Assembly: GCA_023230925.1 (NCBI GenBank)
Contig: JALNWK010000019.1
Location: 1-51,961, forward strand
Direction of reading: 5' to 3'
Source of the DNA: Limnochordia bacterium
GTDB lineage: Bacteria; Bacillota; Limnochordia; DUMW01
Length of the DNA: 51,961 nucleotides
Shown here piece after piece: positions 16,548 through 25,712 of this stretch. A program made the position numbers and the translations under genes. How positions within the stretch are numbered: position 1 is the stretch's first letter; the number at the start of each line of letters is the position of its first letter. The notes under the pieces are model-generated. The model was not told the DNA's origin. It saw only the letters and a list, made by a program, of their open reading frames with translations, and did not search any database.

Positions 16548-19500
16548 CCGTATTCGTCTTGCTAACATTGTCTATGACCACGGGAAGAAGCACATCGGGG
16601 ATCTTACTTTCCGTCCCAATAACAAGGATACAGTTTTCCTTCTAGGCAATGGCGGTGGCAAAACCCTACTAGTGCAACTAATCCTGCAAACCATTCTGCC
16701 CAATGAACGCCTGGGAACCCGACGAATTGCCGATCTACTTCAATCCCAGCGCTTTACGGGCCATGTCGCCGTGGAATGGCTCCTAGATAGCGCCGGAAGA
16801 TCGGATCAGTTTCTCTGTACCGGATTTTGCTTTACCAATGGACTTAGCACCGATGAGCCCATCCGCTACTTTAACTACCTCTTCGACTACGAAGTCAAAG
16901 GACCGGCTAATGTCTCCCTATTCACTGATGAAGAGCCAGATCAATTAACCATAGAGGAACTACCCTTTACGATCATCGATGAAGCCTTCGGTACCGTCAC
17001 CCCCATCCAGTACCAACGTCTTTGGGACTGGTTGGAGGCGCGCAGTGACACAGGGGTACAACTTTTTAGGCAACGGAAGGCCTATCAACAACGTTTACGG
17101 ATGTATCAGATCTATGCAGAGGAATGGGAGAATATCCGCACTACCAATAGCACCGAAGGGGGTGTCAGCCGCTTCTTCGAACGTAGTAAAACTACACCCC
17201 AACTGCTGGATCAACTGCTCATCCCCAGCATTGAACAGGTGATTTTTCAAAGCGAAGACCGCAAACGGGAGTTGTTCTTGGCCTTTTTCGAACACCAGAA
17301 TATGCTCCTGCAAATTCCCTTGATTAAGCAGAATATCAAGGACTTTGGCGTAATCAAAGAGCAAGCGGAAGTGATGGTTAAGGAAGTGCAAAGGCTGCAC
17401 CAAACAGAGGTAGAGTATCAGACTAGAACCGATGAGCTAATTAGCTTAGCCAAGACCTTTCTACTAGACAGGGCCCAAACACAGCAACAGATTGAAGCCT
17501 TGATACAAGATATGGAAAGCCAACGGGCAACCCTTGCTGACCTAGAATGGAAGCAAGACAGTTACCGGGTACACGAACAAAGGCTCCTATGCCAACAGGT
17601 AAGACAGCAGAAGGACCAAGCCCAAGAGCAGCTCAGTCTCTTGGGGGAGCAACTGGAAAAGACCCAGATCTTTGAAAGACAACTCCAAACCCTAGAGCAA
17701 TACCATCATTTACAAGAAGCAAGCAAGGAACGCCAGCACTACACCATGCGACTTGAACTTATGGAACAAGGGGAGCCAGAGCTACGGCAGGCGATTAACC
17801 TATCCCGGGGAAAACTCCGTTTCGCCTGGGAGGAAGAGGTAAAACAGCTAAACAGTCAGATCGAAGCGGCCCAAGGGGCACTAGCACAAATAGGTGAACT
17901 CCTCAACGAAATGCAAGACACCGCCCAAGGACAGAACACACTGTTGCAAGAAAGCATCAGTCGGGCAGGGGAACTTAGGGGTTGGCTGGCCCAATACAAA
18001 GTCAAGCAAACCCAGGCAGTAAACCAAATCCCCGGTCTGAATCTACTTATGCCCACTGAGACCCAAGTCCAATTAGAAGCTGAGCTTACGCAAGGGCAAC
18101 AAAAACGGGAAGCCCTACAAGGCGAAAAGGACAGTCTGCTTGAGCAAGATGAACAACTGGTGCAAAGAACCATTGCACTCGAAGGCCAGCTACAACTGCT
18201 AAAAGCGGACTTGGAGAAAAGAAGTCAAGACCTAACCACCTACAACAAGCATAGGGACCGACTCTGTGGCTTACTTGCGGCGGCTAGGATCTATACCGAA
18301 GAACCCTTGGGCGAAAGAGAGGAACTACTCCTCCGAGTGGATAATCTGTGGCAAAGGGCCCAGAACCAATGGATCGATGCCCGGGCAAAGCTAGCGAATC
18401 TGGAGGAAACCTGGGCCACCATCGAAGACCAAGATTATTATGTTCCCCACCGGGAGTTGCGGACCATTAAGCAACGGCTTGACAACTTGGGTCTACCCGT
18501 TGTCTTGGGGAGCCAATGGCTCAGTGAATACTTTTCCAGTGAAGAGGAACGTATTCTGTATCTAAAGCAGCAACCCCTCACTCCCTTCGGGCTCATCATC
18601 GAGGCCAACCAAATAGCCGGAGTAAGAAGAGCTCTCGGGCAAATGAAGGACCTTTCCTGTGACTATCCTTTACTCTTTTTGGTCAAGCAAATGCCCGGTC
18701 CTAATCCTGCGGATACAGCCCCGGACTTGGTCTCCTTCGGACCTAACGGCTTATACATCTTTCTACCGGATACTCTATCCGCCTATACGTCAAAGGTATC
18801 CTTTAAGGAGTTAAAGGAACAATTGCATTGCCAGATTCAAAAAATGCAGTTGGATAGCCAAGGGCTAAAAGATGCCGTAGGAGAACTGGCTTACCTAAAG
18901 CAGCAAACAGAAAACTTCTTTGATACCTATACCCCCAAGCAGCTATCCCTTTGGGAAGAGGAAGTAATATCACTTAAGCAGCAATGTGAATCCATCCAGA
19001 TGGCCGTAGTCAATGTAGGTCGGCAACGCAAGGATCACGCAGAGCAAAGACGCCGGATTGAACATCACTTAACAGAACTGGCAGAGGAACAAAAACAACT
19101 TGAACGTACTCTGCGGCAGCTTGAAGATTACCTAGAGTGGCACGGCAAATATGCCACCGTAAGCGAAGAAGAGCAAAGACTCACCGCCAAGATTAGCGTG
19201 CTAAATAGGGAACTTGCCGAGACAAAGAAGAAACAAGACAACCTGCTGGAAAAGCAAGTAAAAAGCAAAGGGCTTCTTAATGGTCTTGAAGGCCGGCTGG
19301 CCGATCACCGGAAGGAATACACCACATTACGACTCGATGCAGTAACACCCATCGAATGCTCTGATGGGTATTCGAAAGCTAAGGCCGCTTTGGAAGCCAT
19401 TACAGAACAGCTCGCCCATAAACATGCAGAGCGCCAGGATCTAGAGAGCCTACTTTCCAAAGCCACCGAAGCCTGCAACCAGGCCCAGGCTAGCATCGAA

Positions 19501-20952
19501 GCAAGCGGCATTAGCCAGGAATGGCTTCGGCTGCATCTGCGGCCTGTTCGTGTAAGCGAACTGGCCGAGGCTTCTAATGTTACTACCAAGGCCCAGGAAC
19601 AATATACATCCCAAGAGCGGGTGTGTGCCAATCTTGGGGCAGATCTGGCCGCTAAGGAGCAGTTTGGGCAATTCCTCAGTGAAGAAGTAGAAAAGAAGTT
19701 CCAGCGGGAACCCTACACCGGGTTCAGCCTCGAAAACCACAAGGTGGAGTACGATTATCTACTCCAAAGCGTGACCCAGGTGCAACAGGGAATTAGCAAC
19801 ATACAACAGGAAGTAACCGCCCGCAGGGAATGGCAAGTTGAACTGAGCACTGCCATAGAGCTCATCGAAGAGAGAGTTGAGGCTATGGATCACCAATTGC
19901 CCCAACACGAAACCGTGGACTGGCGCCAGTACGGTCCTATACCACGACAAGCGGCGCTTAGCGCGCTGAAAGAACAAGAGGAGGCCTCCCGTTGCATTCT
20001 GCGCCAGCGGATGAACGTGGAAAGACAATTTCTTGACTACCATCGCCGTCTCCAGGAAACCAGGAATCCTAAAGTCAACCAATTTCTGCGGGATGTACAA
20101 GCGATTATGGATGAGGGACGCATCTTTGATTATGACTTCGTGGAAACCCAGTTCCTAAGGATCTTTGAAGCCATGGACTTCTACCAACAGCAGGCTGAAG
20201 CCACACTAAAACAGTGTAAGACCAACTTCAACCAGCTGGTGCAACTGTGCCTACGCCGGGCCGGGACAGTCTATGAAAGCATCATGCAACTACCCAAGAA
20301 TTCCCGGGTCACCCTCTACGACCGACAGATTCAGGTGATCCGTATCGAATGGTCGATGCAAAGTGAGGACGAAGCCCTGCACGCGATAGAAGAATACCTG
20401 CAGAAACTCCTCATTGACCTGCAAGCATGGAAGGAACAAGGTCTTGATGATGATGAGATCAACAAGCGGATGGAGGATATGCTTTCCACCCGGAACCTCA
20501 TCAACGTAGTTGCCCCCATTGAAACGTGCCAAGTCACCGTCTACAAACCCCGGAAAGAGTCCATCGCCCGGATGGAACGACCGGATTACTTCCGCTGGGA
20601 TGATGTGAGCCGTTGGTCCGGCGGGGAAGAGTACAGCGTGTATATCACCATGTTTATGATTATGCTCACCCATATTAGACAACAATCGGAAGGATTACTT
20701 AACTCGTGGAAAGTTCTACTTGCGGATAATCCCTTTGGCGTAGCCTCCTCCGCCCACATCCTGGATACAATGTTCCAGGTGGCTCGGGCTAATCGTATCC
20801 AGCTGTTGTGCCTTACTGCCCACAAAGAGGAAGGCATCCTTCAGCACTTTCCCGTAGTGTATAGTCTACAGCTACGCACTGCCTACGGTAAAGAGATCAT
20901 GACCGGGGAGCAAATGGAAAAGGGCTTCTATTTCGTGGAATCGGGCAGCTAG
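16534..20952 (+). CDS. jetC: Wadjet defence protein JetC (SMC/MukB-like ATPase)
   Basis: A 1472-aa SMC-type ATPase. The N-terminal head has Walker A GNGGGKT (about residues 36-42). Long coiled coils cover about 240-620 and 760-1200, with a globular hinge-like region at about 630-755. The C-terminal head has the ABC signature RWSGGEE (about 1360-1366) and Walker B VLLADNPF (about 1394-1401). Such condensins extrude loops and sense small circular DNA. ATG 16534 has GGGAG 8 nt upstream and gives the typical MPRINRIRL start; the frame from GTG 16525 lacks a site. All ATPase motifs look intact, so the system is probably active. Confidence 0.9.
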   Translation: MPRINRIRLANIVYDHGKKHIGDLTFRPNNKDTVFLLGNGGGKTLLVQLILQTILPNERLGTRRIADLLQSQRFTGHVAVEWLLDSAGRSDQFLCTGFCFTNGLSTDEPIRYFNYLFDYEVKGPANVSLFTDEEPDQLTIEELPFTIIDEAFGTVTPIQYQRLWDWLEARSDTGVQLFRQRKAYQQRLRMYQIYAEEWENIRTTNSTEGGVSRFFERSKTTPQLLDQLLIPSIEQVIFQSEDRKRELFLAFFEHQNMLLQIPLIKQNIKDFGVIKEQAEVMVKEVQRLHQTEVEYQTRTDELISLAKTFLLDRAQTQQQIEALIQDMESQRATLADLEWKQDSYRVHEQRLLCQQVRQQKDQAQEQLSLLGEQLEKTQIFERQLQTLEQYHHLQEASKERQHYTMRLELMEQGEPELRQAINLSRGKLRFAWEEEVKQLNSQIEAAQGALAQIGELLNEMQDTAQGQNTLLQESISRAGELRGWLAQYKVKQTQAVNQIPGLNLLMPTETQVQLEAELTQGQQKREALQGEKDSLLEQDEQLVQRTIALEGQLQLLKADLEKRSQDLTTYNKHRDRLCGLLAAARIYTEEPLGEREELLLRVDNLWQRAQNQWIDARAKLANLEETWATIEDQDYYVPHRELRTIKQRLDNLGLPVVLGSQWLSEYFSSEEERILYLKQQPLTPFGLIIEANQIAGVRRALGQMKDLSCDYPLLFLVKQMPGPNPADTAPDLVSFGPNGLYIFLPDTLSAYTSKVSFKELKEQLHCQIQKMQLDSQGLKDAVGELAYLKQQTENFFDTYTPKQLSLWEEEVISLKQQCESIQMAVVNVGRQRKDHAEQRRRIEHHLTELAEEQKQLERTLRQLEDYLEWHGKYATVSEEEQRLTAKISVLNRELAETKKKQDNLLEKQVKSKGLLNGLEGRLADHRKEYTTLRLDAVTPIECSDGYSKAKAALEAITEQLAHKHAERQDLESLLSKATEACNQAQASIEASGISQEWLRLHLRPVRVSELAEASNVTTKAQEQYTSQERVCANLGADLAAKEQFGQFLSEEVEKKFQREPYTGFSLENHKVEYDYLLQSVTQVQQGISNIQQEVTARREWQVELSTAIELIEERVEAMDHQLPQHETVDWRQYGPIPRQAALSALKEQEEASRCILRQRMNVERQFLDYHRRLQETRNPKVNQFLRDVQAIMDEGRIFDYDFVETQFLRIFEAMDFYQQQAEATLKQCKTNFNQLVQLCLRRAGTVYESIMQLPKNSRVTLYDRQIQVIRIEWSMQSEDEALHAIEEYLQKLLIDLQAWKEQGLDDDEINKRMEDMLSTRNLINVVAPIETCQVTVYKPRKESIARMERPDYFRWDDVSRWSGGEEYSVYITMFMIMLTHIRQQSEGLLNSWKVLLADNPFGVASSAHILDTMFQVARANRIQLLCLTAHKEEGILQHFPVVYSLQLRTAYGKEIMTGEQMEKGFYFVESGS

Positions 20953-20962
20953 TCAGCTGCCC
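20943..20962 (+). terminator. Hairpin at the end of the jet operon
   Basis: Perfect 8-bp stem GGGCAGCT (20943-20950) / AGCTGCCC (20955-20962) with an AGTC loop, spanning the jetC stop codon. It has no T-run, so it may be a weak terminator or an mRNA-end stabiliser. Confidence 0.5.
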
Positions 20963-20969
20963 ACAGAAT

Positions 20970-21140
20970 CTAATCTACCTTAATTTTGACCACAGTCTTT
21001 CTCACCGTCTCGGTTTCATCCCACATACAGCCGGGACGGTGAGCATCCCTTGGAAAGAACACAGCAACTGCCCCCTTAGGCATCCGTAATATGTTCTGTT
21101 TGAAGCGTCGCTCTTGTAGCAGGTAGATAAACCAGCTTCG
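20970..21140 (-). pseudogene. C-terminal remnant of a YhcH/YjgK/YiaL (EbgC-like) protein
   Basis: Reading leftward from an in-frame stop at 21141-21143, 56 codons run to a TAG at 20970. The peptide contains MPKGAVAVFFPRDAHRPGC and ends in VRKTVVKIKVD. That is the conserved cupin-like C-terminus of the YhcH/YjgK/YiaL family, in which the D-H-PG residues line the metal site. There is no start codon and about two thirds of the usual length (about 150 aa) is missing. Members occur in sialic acid, gulonate and galactoside pathways. It fits the sugar-use theme of the region but is dead here. Confidence 0.7.
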
Positions 21141-21738
21141 TTAAGACTTCAGCGCCTACATGATGTTGGTCGGAGGGATGTTCGTACGCTATCGCTTTAT
21201 GATCGTCCTAATCTCTGGCACGTCAAAATTATCCAGGAACTCGTCAAAACCGTCCATTTTCAAACTACTAGACAAATGTTAATATCTACTTACACGACAA
21301 CCTGATCCCATGAATACCACCCTTTGCGGAACAGGGTGTCCCTATACGATTAAGTAACCTGGATTACGAGAGGGCAATGAACACTTGTTGTCGAGACTCA
21401 ACGATATTTGGGACCAGGTATGACGTTATCTGTGGATGTGTGGTAAGACGGTGATGGGGTATCTATCGCGTACGATGAACAAAGATAATACAATATTCGA
21501 AAGACCCTAATATGTGGTTAGTGGCTTAAATAGGGCCTTAGTTCTAATATTCGCATTTTGGAAAAGGGTTGCCCCGCCATGACGTGGTTTCTTCTTGCCG
21601 GCAAAGGAGGCTGATTTGTAGCTATCCATTTTTGGCGGCCAGTTTTTCGGTAGGCAAGCAGCCTCGTTCTGCACTAAATCGGGAAACCTAGTAAGCTGGA
21701 ACAGGAAAAACCAGAATTGGAGACGGAGGAGATAATTA
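21141..21738. other. Gene-free decayed stretch
   Basis: No intact gene is seen in 598 bp. On the minus strand a 22-codon open piece (21192-21260; MDGFDEFLDNFDVPEIRTI) could be another degraded C-terminus; I cannot assign it. A purine-rich Shine-Dalgarno (GACGGAGGAG) for the following gene lies at the right end. No clear promoter was found. Confidence 0.4.
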
Positions 21739-23018
21739 ATGAACAAGCTGATGGTAAGACCGAGCCATTCCCGGTTGTATAAATTGTTTCTGACTGTCTC
21801 TCTAGTGTTCGTAGTGTTTACTTTGCCCATCCACGCCAAGACCACAGTACGCTTTGCCATGTGGGGCATGGATCAAGAAGTGAAGACTTATCAAAGAATA
21901 ATCGAACAGTTTGAAGCGGATAACCCAGATATTGAAGTGGAATTTGAGTACTCAGGTTGGGGGGAATACTGGGACAAAGTGCAAATTCAGATGCTCGGCG
22001 GCAGTGCGCCTGATGTGATTCGGATGAGCGGTGCCTACTTAGAGCAGTTTGCCCGGGATGGAGCACTCTACAATGTCCAGCCGCTTATCGAACGAGATCA
22101 GTTTCCAATAGATACAGATGAATACTTCGATGTATCAGGTATCTTCAAAGTAGATGGCAACTACTTTGGCTTACCTGAAGGCGGTGACATGACAGCCCTT
22201 TACTATAACGTCGATATGTTTGATGTGGCCGGACTAACGTATCCGTCTGCTGACTGGACCTGGGAAGATCTACGGCAAGCTGCAAAACGATTAACAGTAC
22301 GTGAAAATGAAACGATAATGCAGTGGGGTCTTCATACCATGTTCTTCGGGGATGGACAAATGGGCTATCAGAATTTCATTTTACAGGCGGGTGGACGACT
22401 ACTTAACAAAGAGAAAACTAAGGCAACCGTAGAAAGCCCCGCAGTATGTGAGGCTTTGCGTTTTCTTCAGGGAATGGTTCTCGAGGACAATTCAACTGTG
22501 CCCCCGTTTGGAGGAGATGCCCTCGAATCATTTACTTCCGCTCGGGTCGCGATGCTAACGGGGCTTCTTCCGGTGTGGATTAACCTGTTTGACAGTACTT
22601 CCTTCGAGTGGGACGTGGCTCCGCTTCCTATGGGTAAACAGCGTGCATCGACCACCAACTTCTGTGGTTTTAGTATACCTCATCCACCAAACAAACTGAA
22701 GCAGCTTGGCGTTTAATGCAGTATTTTGTCGGTCCCGAGGGGCAACGGATCATGGCGCGCAATCGGCAGATGCTACCGCCTCTTTGGAGTGCTGCCCTTT
22801 CCTATGACTTTACCAATCCTGATATGAGGCCCCATCGGCTAAGAGAAGTAATTGAAGTGACAGGGTTTCATCTTTACGACTTGCAGTTTACGCCGAACTG
22901 GTTCCAATGGACCCAGGATCTTGGCAATGAAGTGGTGGCCATCATGAATGGTGAACAACCGGTAGAAACGGGGATGAAACGCGCAGCTGATGCGATCAAT
23001 AGATGGATAACCCCATAG
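21739..23018 (+). pseudogene. Frameshifted ABC-type sugar-binding protein
   Basis: An extracellular solute-binding protein (family 1) broken by one base. The first frame (21739-22716) gives a signal peptide (cleavage near IHAKTT, no lipobox Cys) and the N-lobe. After LKQ near 22706 it runs into a stop. The second frame continues exactly as expected for the family with WRLMQYFVGPEGQRIMARN and ends at 23018. Restoring one G (CAG-GCT-TGG) yields KQAWRLMQYF, the usual hinge sequence. This is either a real pseudogene or a single-base sequencing error. No permease or ATPase gene is nearby. Confidence 0.82.
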
Positions 23019-23031
23019 GGGTTTAGTGCAG

Positions 23032-23070
23032 GAACGAAGGGCCTACCTTAGTAAAAGGTCTTTCGTTCTT
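23032..23070 (+). terminator. Hairpin after the sugar-binding gene
   Basis: Long imperfect stem GAACGAAGGGCCT (23032-23044) / AGGTCTTTCGTTC (23056-23068), followed by TT. It lies 14 bp after the end of the frameshifted gene. Confidence 0.55.
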
Positions 23071-23089
23071 ATGTAGCCGACGTAGAGTA

Positions 23090-23541
23090 AAGGGCAGAAA
23101 ACCAAAAAGGTGGCCAAGAAGGTGACTATGGAAGCGCCTAATCAGCTCTGGCAAATGGATTTAAGATACGGATATATAACAGGCGAAGATTGCTCTTCTT
23201 CCAATTATCCGTAATTGACGTGTTCGACCGGGATGTGATTTGCTACCATTTGGGAAGAAGCCGTAGGTGTGCTAGAACCGGCATTACAAATACGGGGACT
23301 CCTCCATGAGTGTAAAACGCCCACTGTAAGGACTATAAACGCCCATATTGAGTCTTTCCACGCAATCTTGGAAAATGAATGCTACCGCCAAAACGAGTTT
23401 CAAACCTTCTTGGATGCCTGCAAGTATATGAACTACTGCAATGAACGACGTAGACATGGTAGCCTAAACTACCAAAGCCCTCGATATTTTCACCAAGCAT
23501 TCATGAGTAATTCTTTAAGAAGGACAGCCATTGTAGCATAA
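23090..23541 (+). mobile_element. Degenerate IS3-family transposase (orfB) remnant
   Basis: Pieces of an IS3-type DDE transposase occur in three frames. PNQLWQMDLRYGYI comes first (first catalytic Asp). After a shift, FFQLSVIDVFDRDVICYHLG follows. After another shift (23269-23541), ALQIRGLLHE, NAHIESFHAILENECYR (catalytic Glu) and MNYCNERRRHGSLNYQSP appear. The block holding the second Asp (D-N-G) is deleted: RT joins directly to INAHIES near 23334. The gene is dead. GTCCGAATTTAGGAGGTCA at 23543-23561 may be the right end; no matching left end was found. Confidence 0.82.
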
Positions 23542-23973
23542 TGTCCGAATTTAGGAGGTCACGCCGAGATTGGTTTTATCTGGATGTAGAAATCTTATCT
23601 ATGCTTACAAGAAGAATACTTGTCCAAAACCGACCATAGAAGCATGTACCAACCTTATCAGAAATTGGGCATACCCTCACCCCATCGTAAGAAAGGGTGG
23701 AAAAAAGGCAACTAAGCCCAGCCAGCTTCGGAGATTGTTTTCCCGTTTGACTGTCTCTGATCGATGTCTTTGGCCGGGGAGATAATCTGCTATCTTTGAA
23801 AGGGGTTGCACTTATGATTGTCTTTTGTGGGATAGGTACTTGCCTTTTCGAAAACAGAACCCACCTATCCGCAAGGAGCTTCTGCGTGGCACAACCGCAC
23901 CTGTGGCAGTGAAGAAGGTCTTTGATAGACCATGACGAAAATAATACGTATGACATCCTTCGAGGTGACTAGG
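23542..23973. other. Stretch upstream of the AraC gene
   Basis: It holds the probable IS end at 23543-23561 and short unrelated open frames on both strands (a 126-codon one on the minus strand at 23576-23956, a 71-codon one on the plus strand at 23570-23785). None has a ribosome-binding site or a recognisable family. Nothing else is seen. Confidence 0.35.
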
Positions 23974-24840
23974 ATGGAAATGACAAGGAAGTCAGTCGTC
24001 AAGTCAACCGGTTATGTAGAAGATCAATCACAATACTGGCGTATTAACAATCATAGTAACCCCCATTGGCAGCTAATGTTGGTCCAAGGCGATAATTTAC
24101 ACTTTCAACGGGGTAGTCAGTGCCTACTTCTACATGAAGGACACTTTTTGTTCCTCTATCCCAATGAGGTACACAGCTCTTGCGGCAATACCCCAAGCTC
24201 CGGTGGCTTCTACTTTGCCCAGTTTTCCGCGGATATACAACCCATCGGCAGCGAAGTATACTACCAGATGGACAATGAAGCCATCGTTTTACCAGCACAC
24301 GGACGGACCAAGTCGAAGATACCGCATCACCTTTTCAAGCTACTCATACTGGAAGCAAACGGCCGAGAACAGTATTACCGTCTACGAATGACAACGATAT
24401 TTACTGAGATATTGATCGACTTAGCACGAAAACATGAAGCCTTCGCCCATACCCGAGAAACGATCCATGTTGCATCTCCGAAGAACGCCGAAGTTGTGCA
24501 TCGTATTCGTCGTTTTATCGAGCAAAACTACCGAAAAAAACTTTCCGCAGCGGATATTAGTGAGGGAGTTCACTTAAGCTATGAGTATGCTTGCCGAACC
24601 TTTCGCCAAGCTATGGATATGACCATCGTCGAATATGTTAACTACCTACGGATTGAAGAAGCCCAAGTATTACTTCTGGAGTTAAGGGAAGGACAAACCA
24701 TTGCTGAGATCGCTGAATTCGTCGGTTATAGCGATCCTTCATACTTCTCACGGGTCTTTCGTCAACACGTAGGTACTTCACCGAGTCAATACATTAAACA
24801 CGCCTACGGCGGGGCGATTCGAGCCAGAGAACGGGATTAG
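23974..24840 (+). CDS. AraC-family transcriptional regulator
   Basis: A 288-aa DNA-binding regulator. The N-terminal part is a cupin-like effector domain (HWQLMLVQGDNLHF, then LHEGHFLFLYPNEVHS). The C-terminal part (about residues 185-280) has two helix-turn-helix motifs: KLSAADISEGVHLSYEYACR and QTIAEIAEFVGYSDPSYFSR, ending in the canonical FRQHVGTSPSQYI. ATG 23974 has GAGGTG about 6 nt upstream. The regulator lies at the left edge of the carbohydrate genes and probably responds to a sugar, but the target promoter is not evident. Confidence 0.9.
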   Translation: MEMTRKSVVKSTGYVEDQSQYWRINNHSNPHWQLMLVQGDNLHFQRGSQCLLLHEGHFLFLYPNEVHSSCGNTPSSGGFYFAQFSADIQPIGSEVYYQMDNEAIVLPAHGRTKSKIPHHLFKLLILEANGREQYYRLRMTTIFTEILIDLARKHEAFAHTRETIHVASPKNAEVVHRIRRFIEQNYRKKLSAADISEGVHLSYEYACRTFRQAMDMTIVEYVNYLRIEEAQVLLLELREGQTIAEIAEFVGYSDPSYFSRVFRQHVGTSPSQYIKHAYGGAIRARERD

Positions 24841-25550
24841 CACGCTTGGAGCTTCTAATTTCCGGTTCGCGTAGGCCATGTTTCATCACATTCGTTGTCG
24901 TTGGTATTGTCTATTCCCTCCTACACTACTCACTAGTTGTGCCCCCGACCATAACCTCCGTTTTGGTCTGTCTCTGGGCCCACCTACTGCTGTCCAACCG
25001 GATGAATTCCATTATTCGTTGGCTTGTAGACAAAGGGGACAACCTGTTATCCTATTATGGTAAATACGCAACCGACAAACTGATCTAATCGCTTGACCCT
25101 CTAAAGCAATGGACTATTATGGTCATCTTTAAATACAGCCTCATTGCCCAATACCTGTACCGATGAGGCATATTGTTATTTTCGAAGGTGACAAGCAAAC
25201 GTCGGCTGGTTGCCGTAAGACGGCTCTTACGCGGTAGACCTTGAGAGCTCTCAGCGGCTACTTGTTAAACATACTAATTACCAAGTAATTCGTAGGGGCA
25301 CAATTGTCTTGACTGGGGTTTGTCGATCGAGGAAGCCATCAAGACTCCCAAACGAAACGAGGGATCTTCGCGACTAAATGAACCGAGAAGCCTCGAGCTT
25401 CCGTCCGGAGGAGAAGTCGCCAAGTACATCCTAAGTATTCCGAATGCGTAAGGACTTCATATTGCACAAAATGGAGAAAGAGTGCACCTTGAAGGCGGAG
25501 CTTAAAGAATGATGGCCCGGACATAGCCCCCAAATTATGCTGCCAATAGC
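24841..25550. other. Long gene-free region after the AraC gene
   Basis: I see no supported gene in about 710 bp. An 80-codon hydrophobic frame (24846-25088) has no ribosome-binding site. Two short inverted repeats occur: GCCTCAT/ATGAGGC (about 25138-25169) and CGTAAGACGGCTCTTACG (about 25215-25232). Most of this looks like decayed sequence. Confidence 0.35.
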
Positions 25551-25575
25551 AGGAAAACAGGTCTGGGCAGCGAAT
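25551..25575 (+). promoter_or_regulatory. SigH-like promoter motif, GH172 gene
   Basis: AGGAAAA (25551-25557) and GCGAAT (25570-25575), with 21 nt between the start of AGGA and the start of GAAT. It resembles the sigma-H consensus AGGAwwT-N12-RnnGAAT and shares its spacing with sister sites near 26847, 32826, 38002, 41047 and 50529. Confidence 0.5.
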
Positions 25576-25629
25576 ATTGTTTTCAGTAGGGAAATACCAA
25601 GTATTGTACTAATGGATTGTAACGAGCTT

Positions 25630-25658
25630 TTGAATCATTCTGATCAAAGGGGTACAAT
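25630..25658 (+). promoter_or_regulatory. Sigma-A-type promoter, GH172 gene
   Basis: TTGAAT (25630-25635), a 17-bp spacer and TACAAT (25653-25658). It lies 55 bp before the start codon and downstream of the SigH-like motif, so the gene may have two promoters. Confidence 0.55.
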
Positions 25659-25712
25659 AAAGCCCACACGCTTTTTCCATCAAACACATCTTAAAAAGGA
25701 GTCGGATATGCC

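Noticed and set aside
23576..23956. 126-codon minus-strand frame upstream of the AraC gene
   Set aside because: No ribosome-binding site, no family features, and it overlaps the AraC leader; treated as a shadow or decayed sequence.
24846..25088. 80-codon hydrophobic frame after the AraC gene
   Set aside because: No ribosome-binding site, no recognisable family, and overlapping frames of similar length on the same strand; likely chance in decayed DNA.
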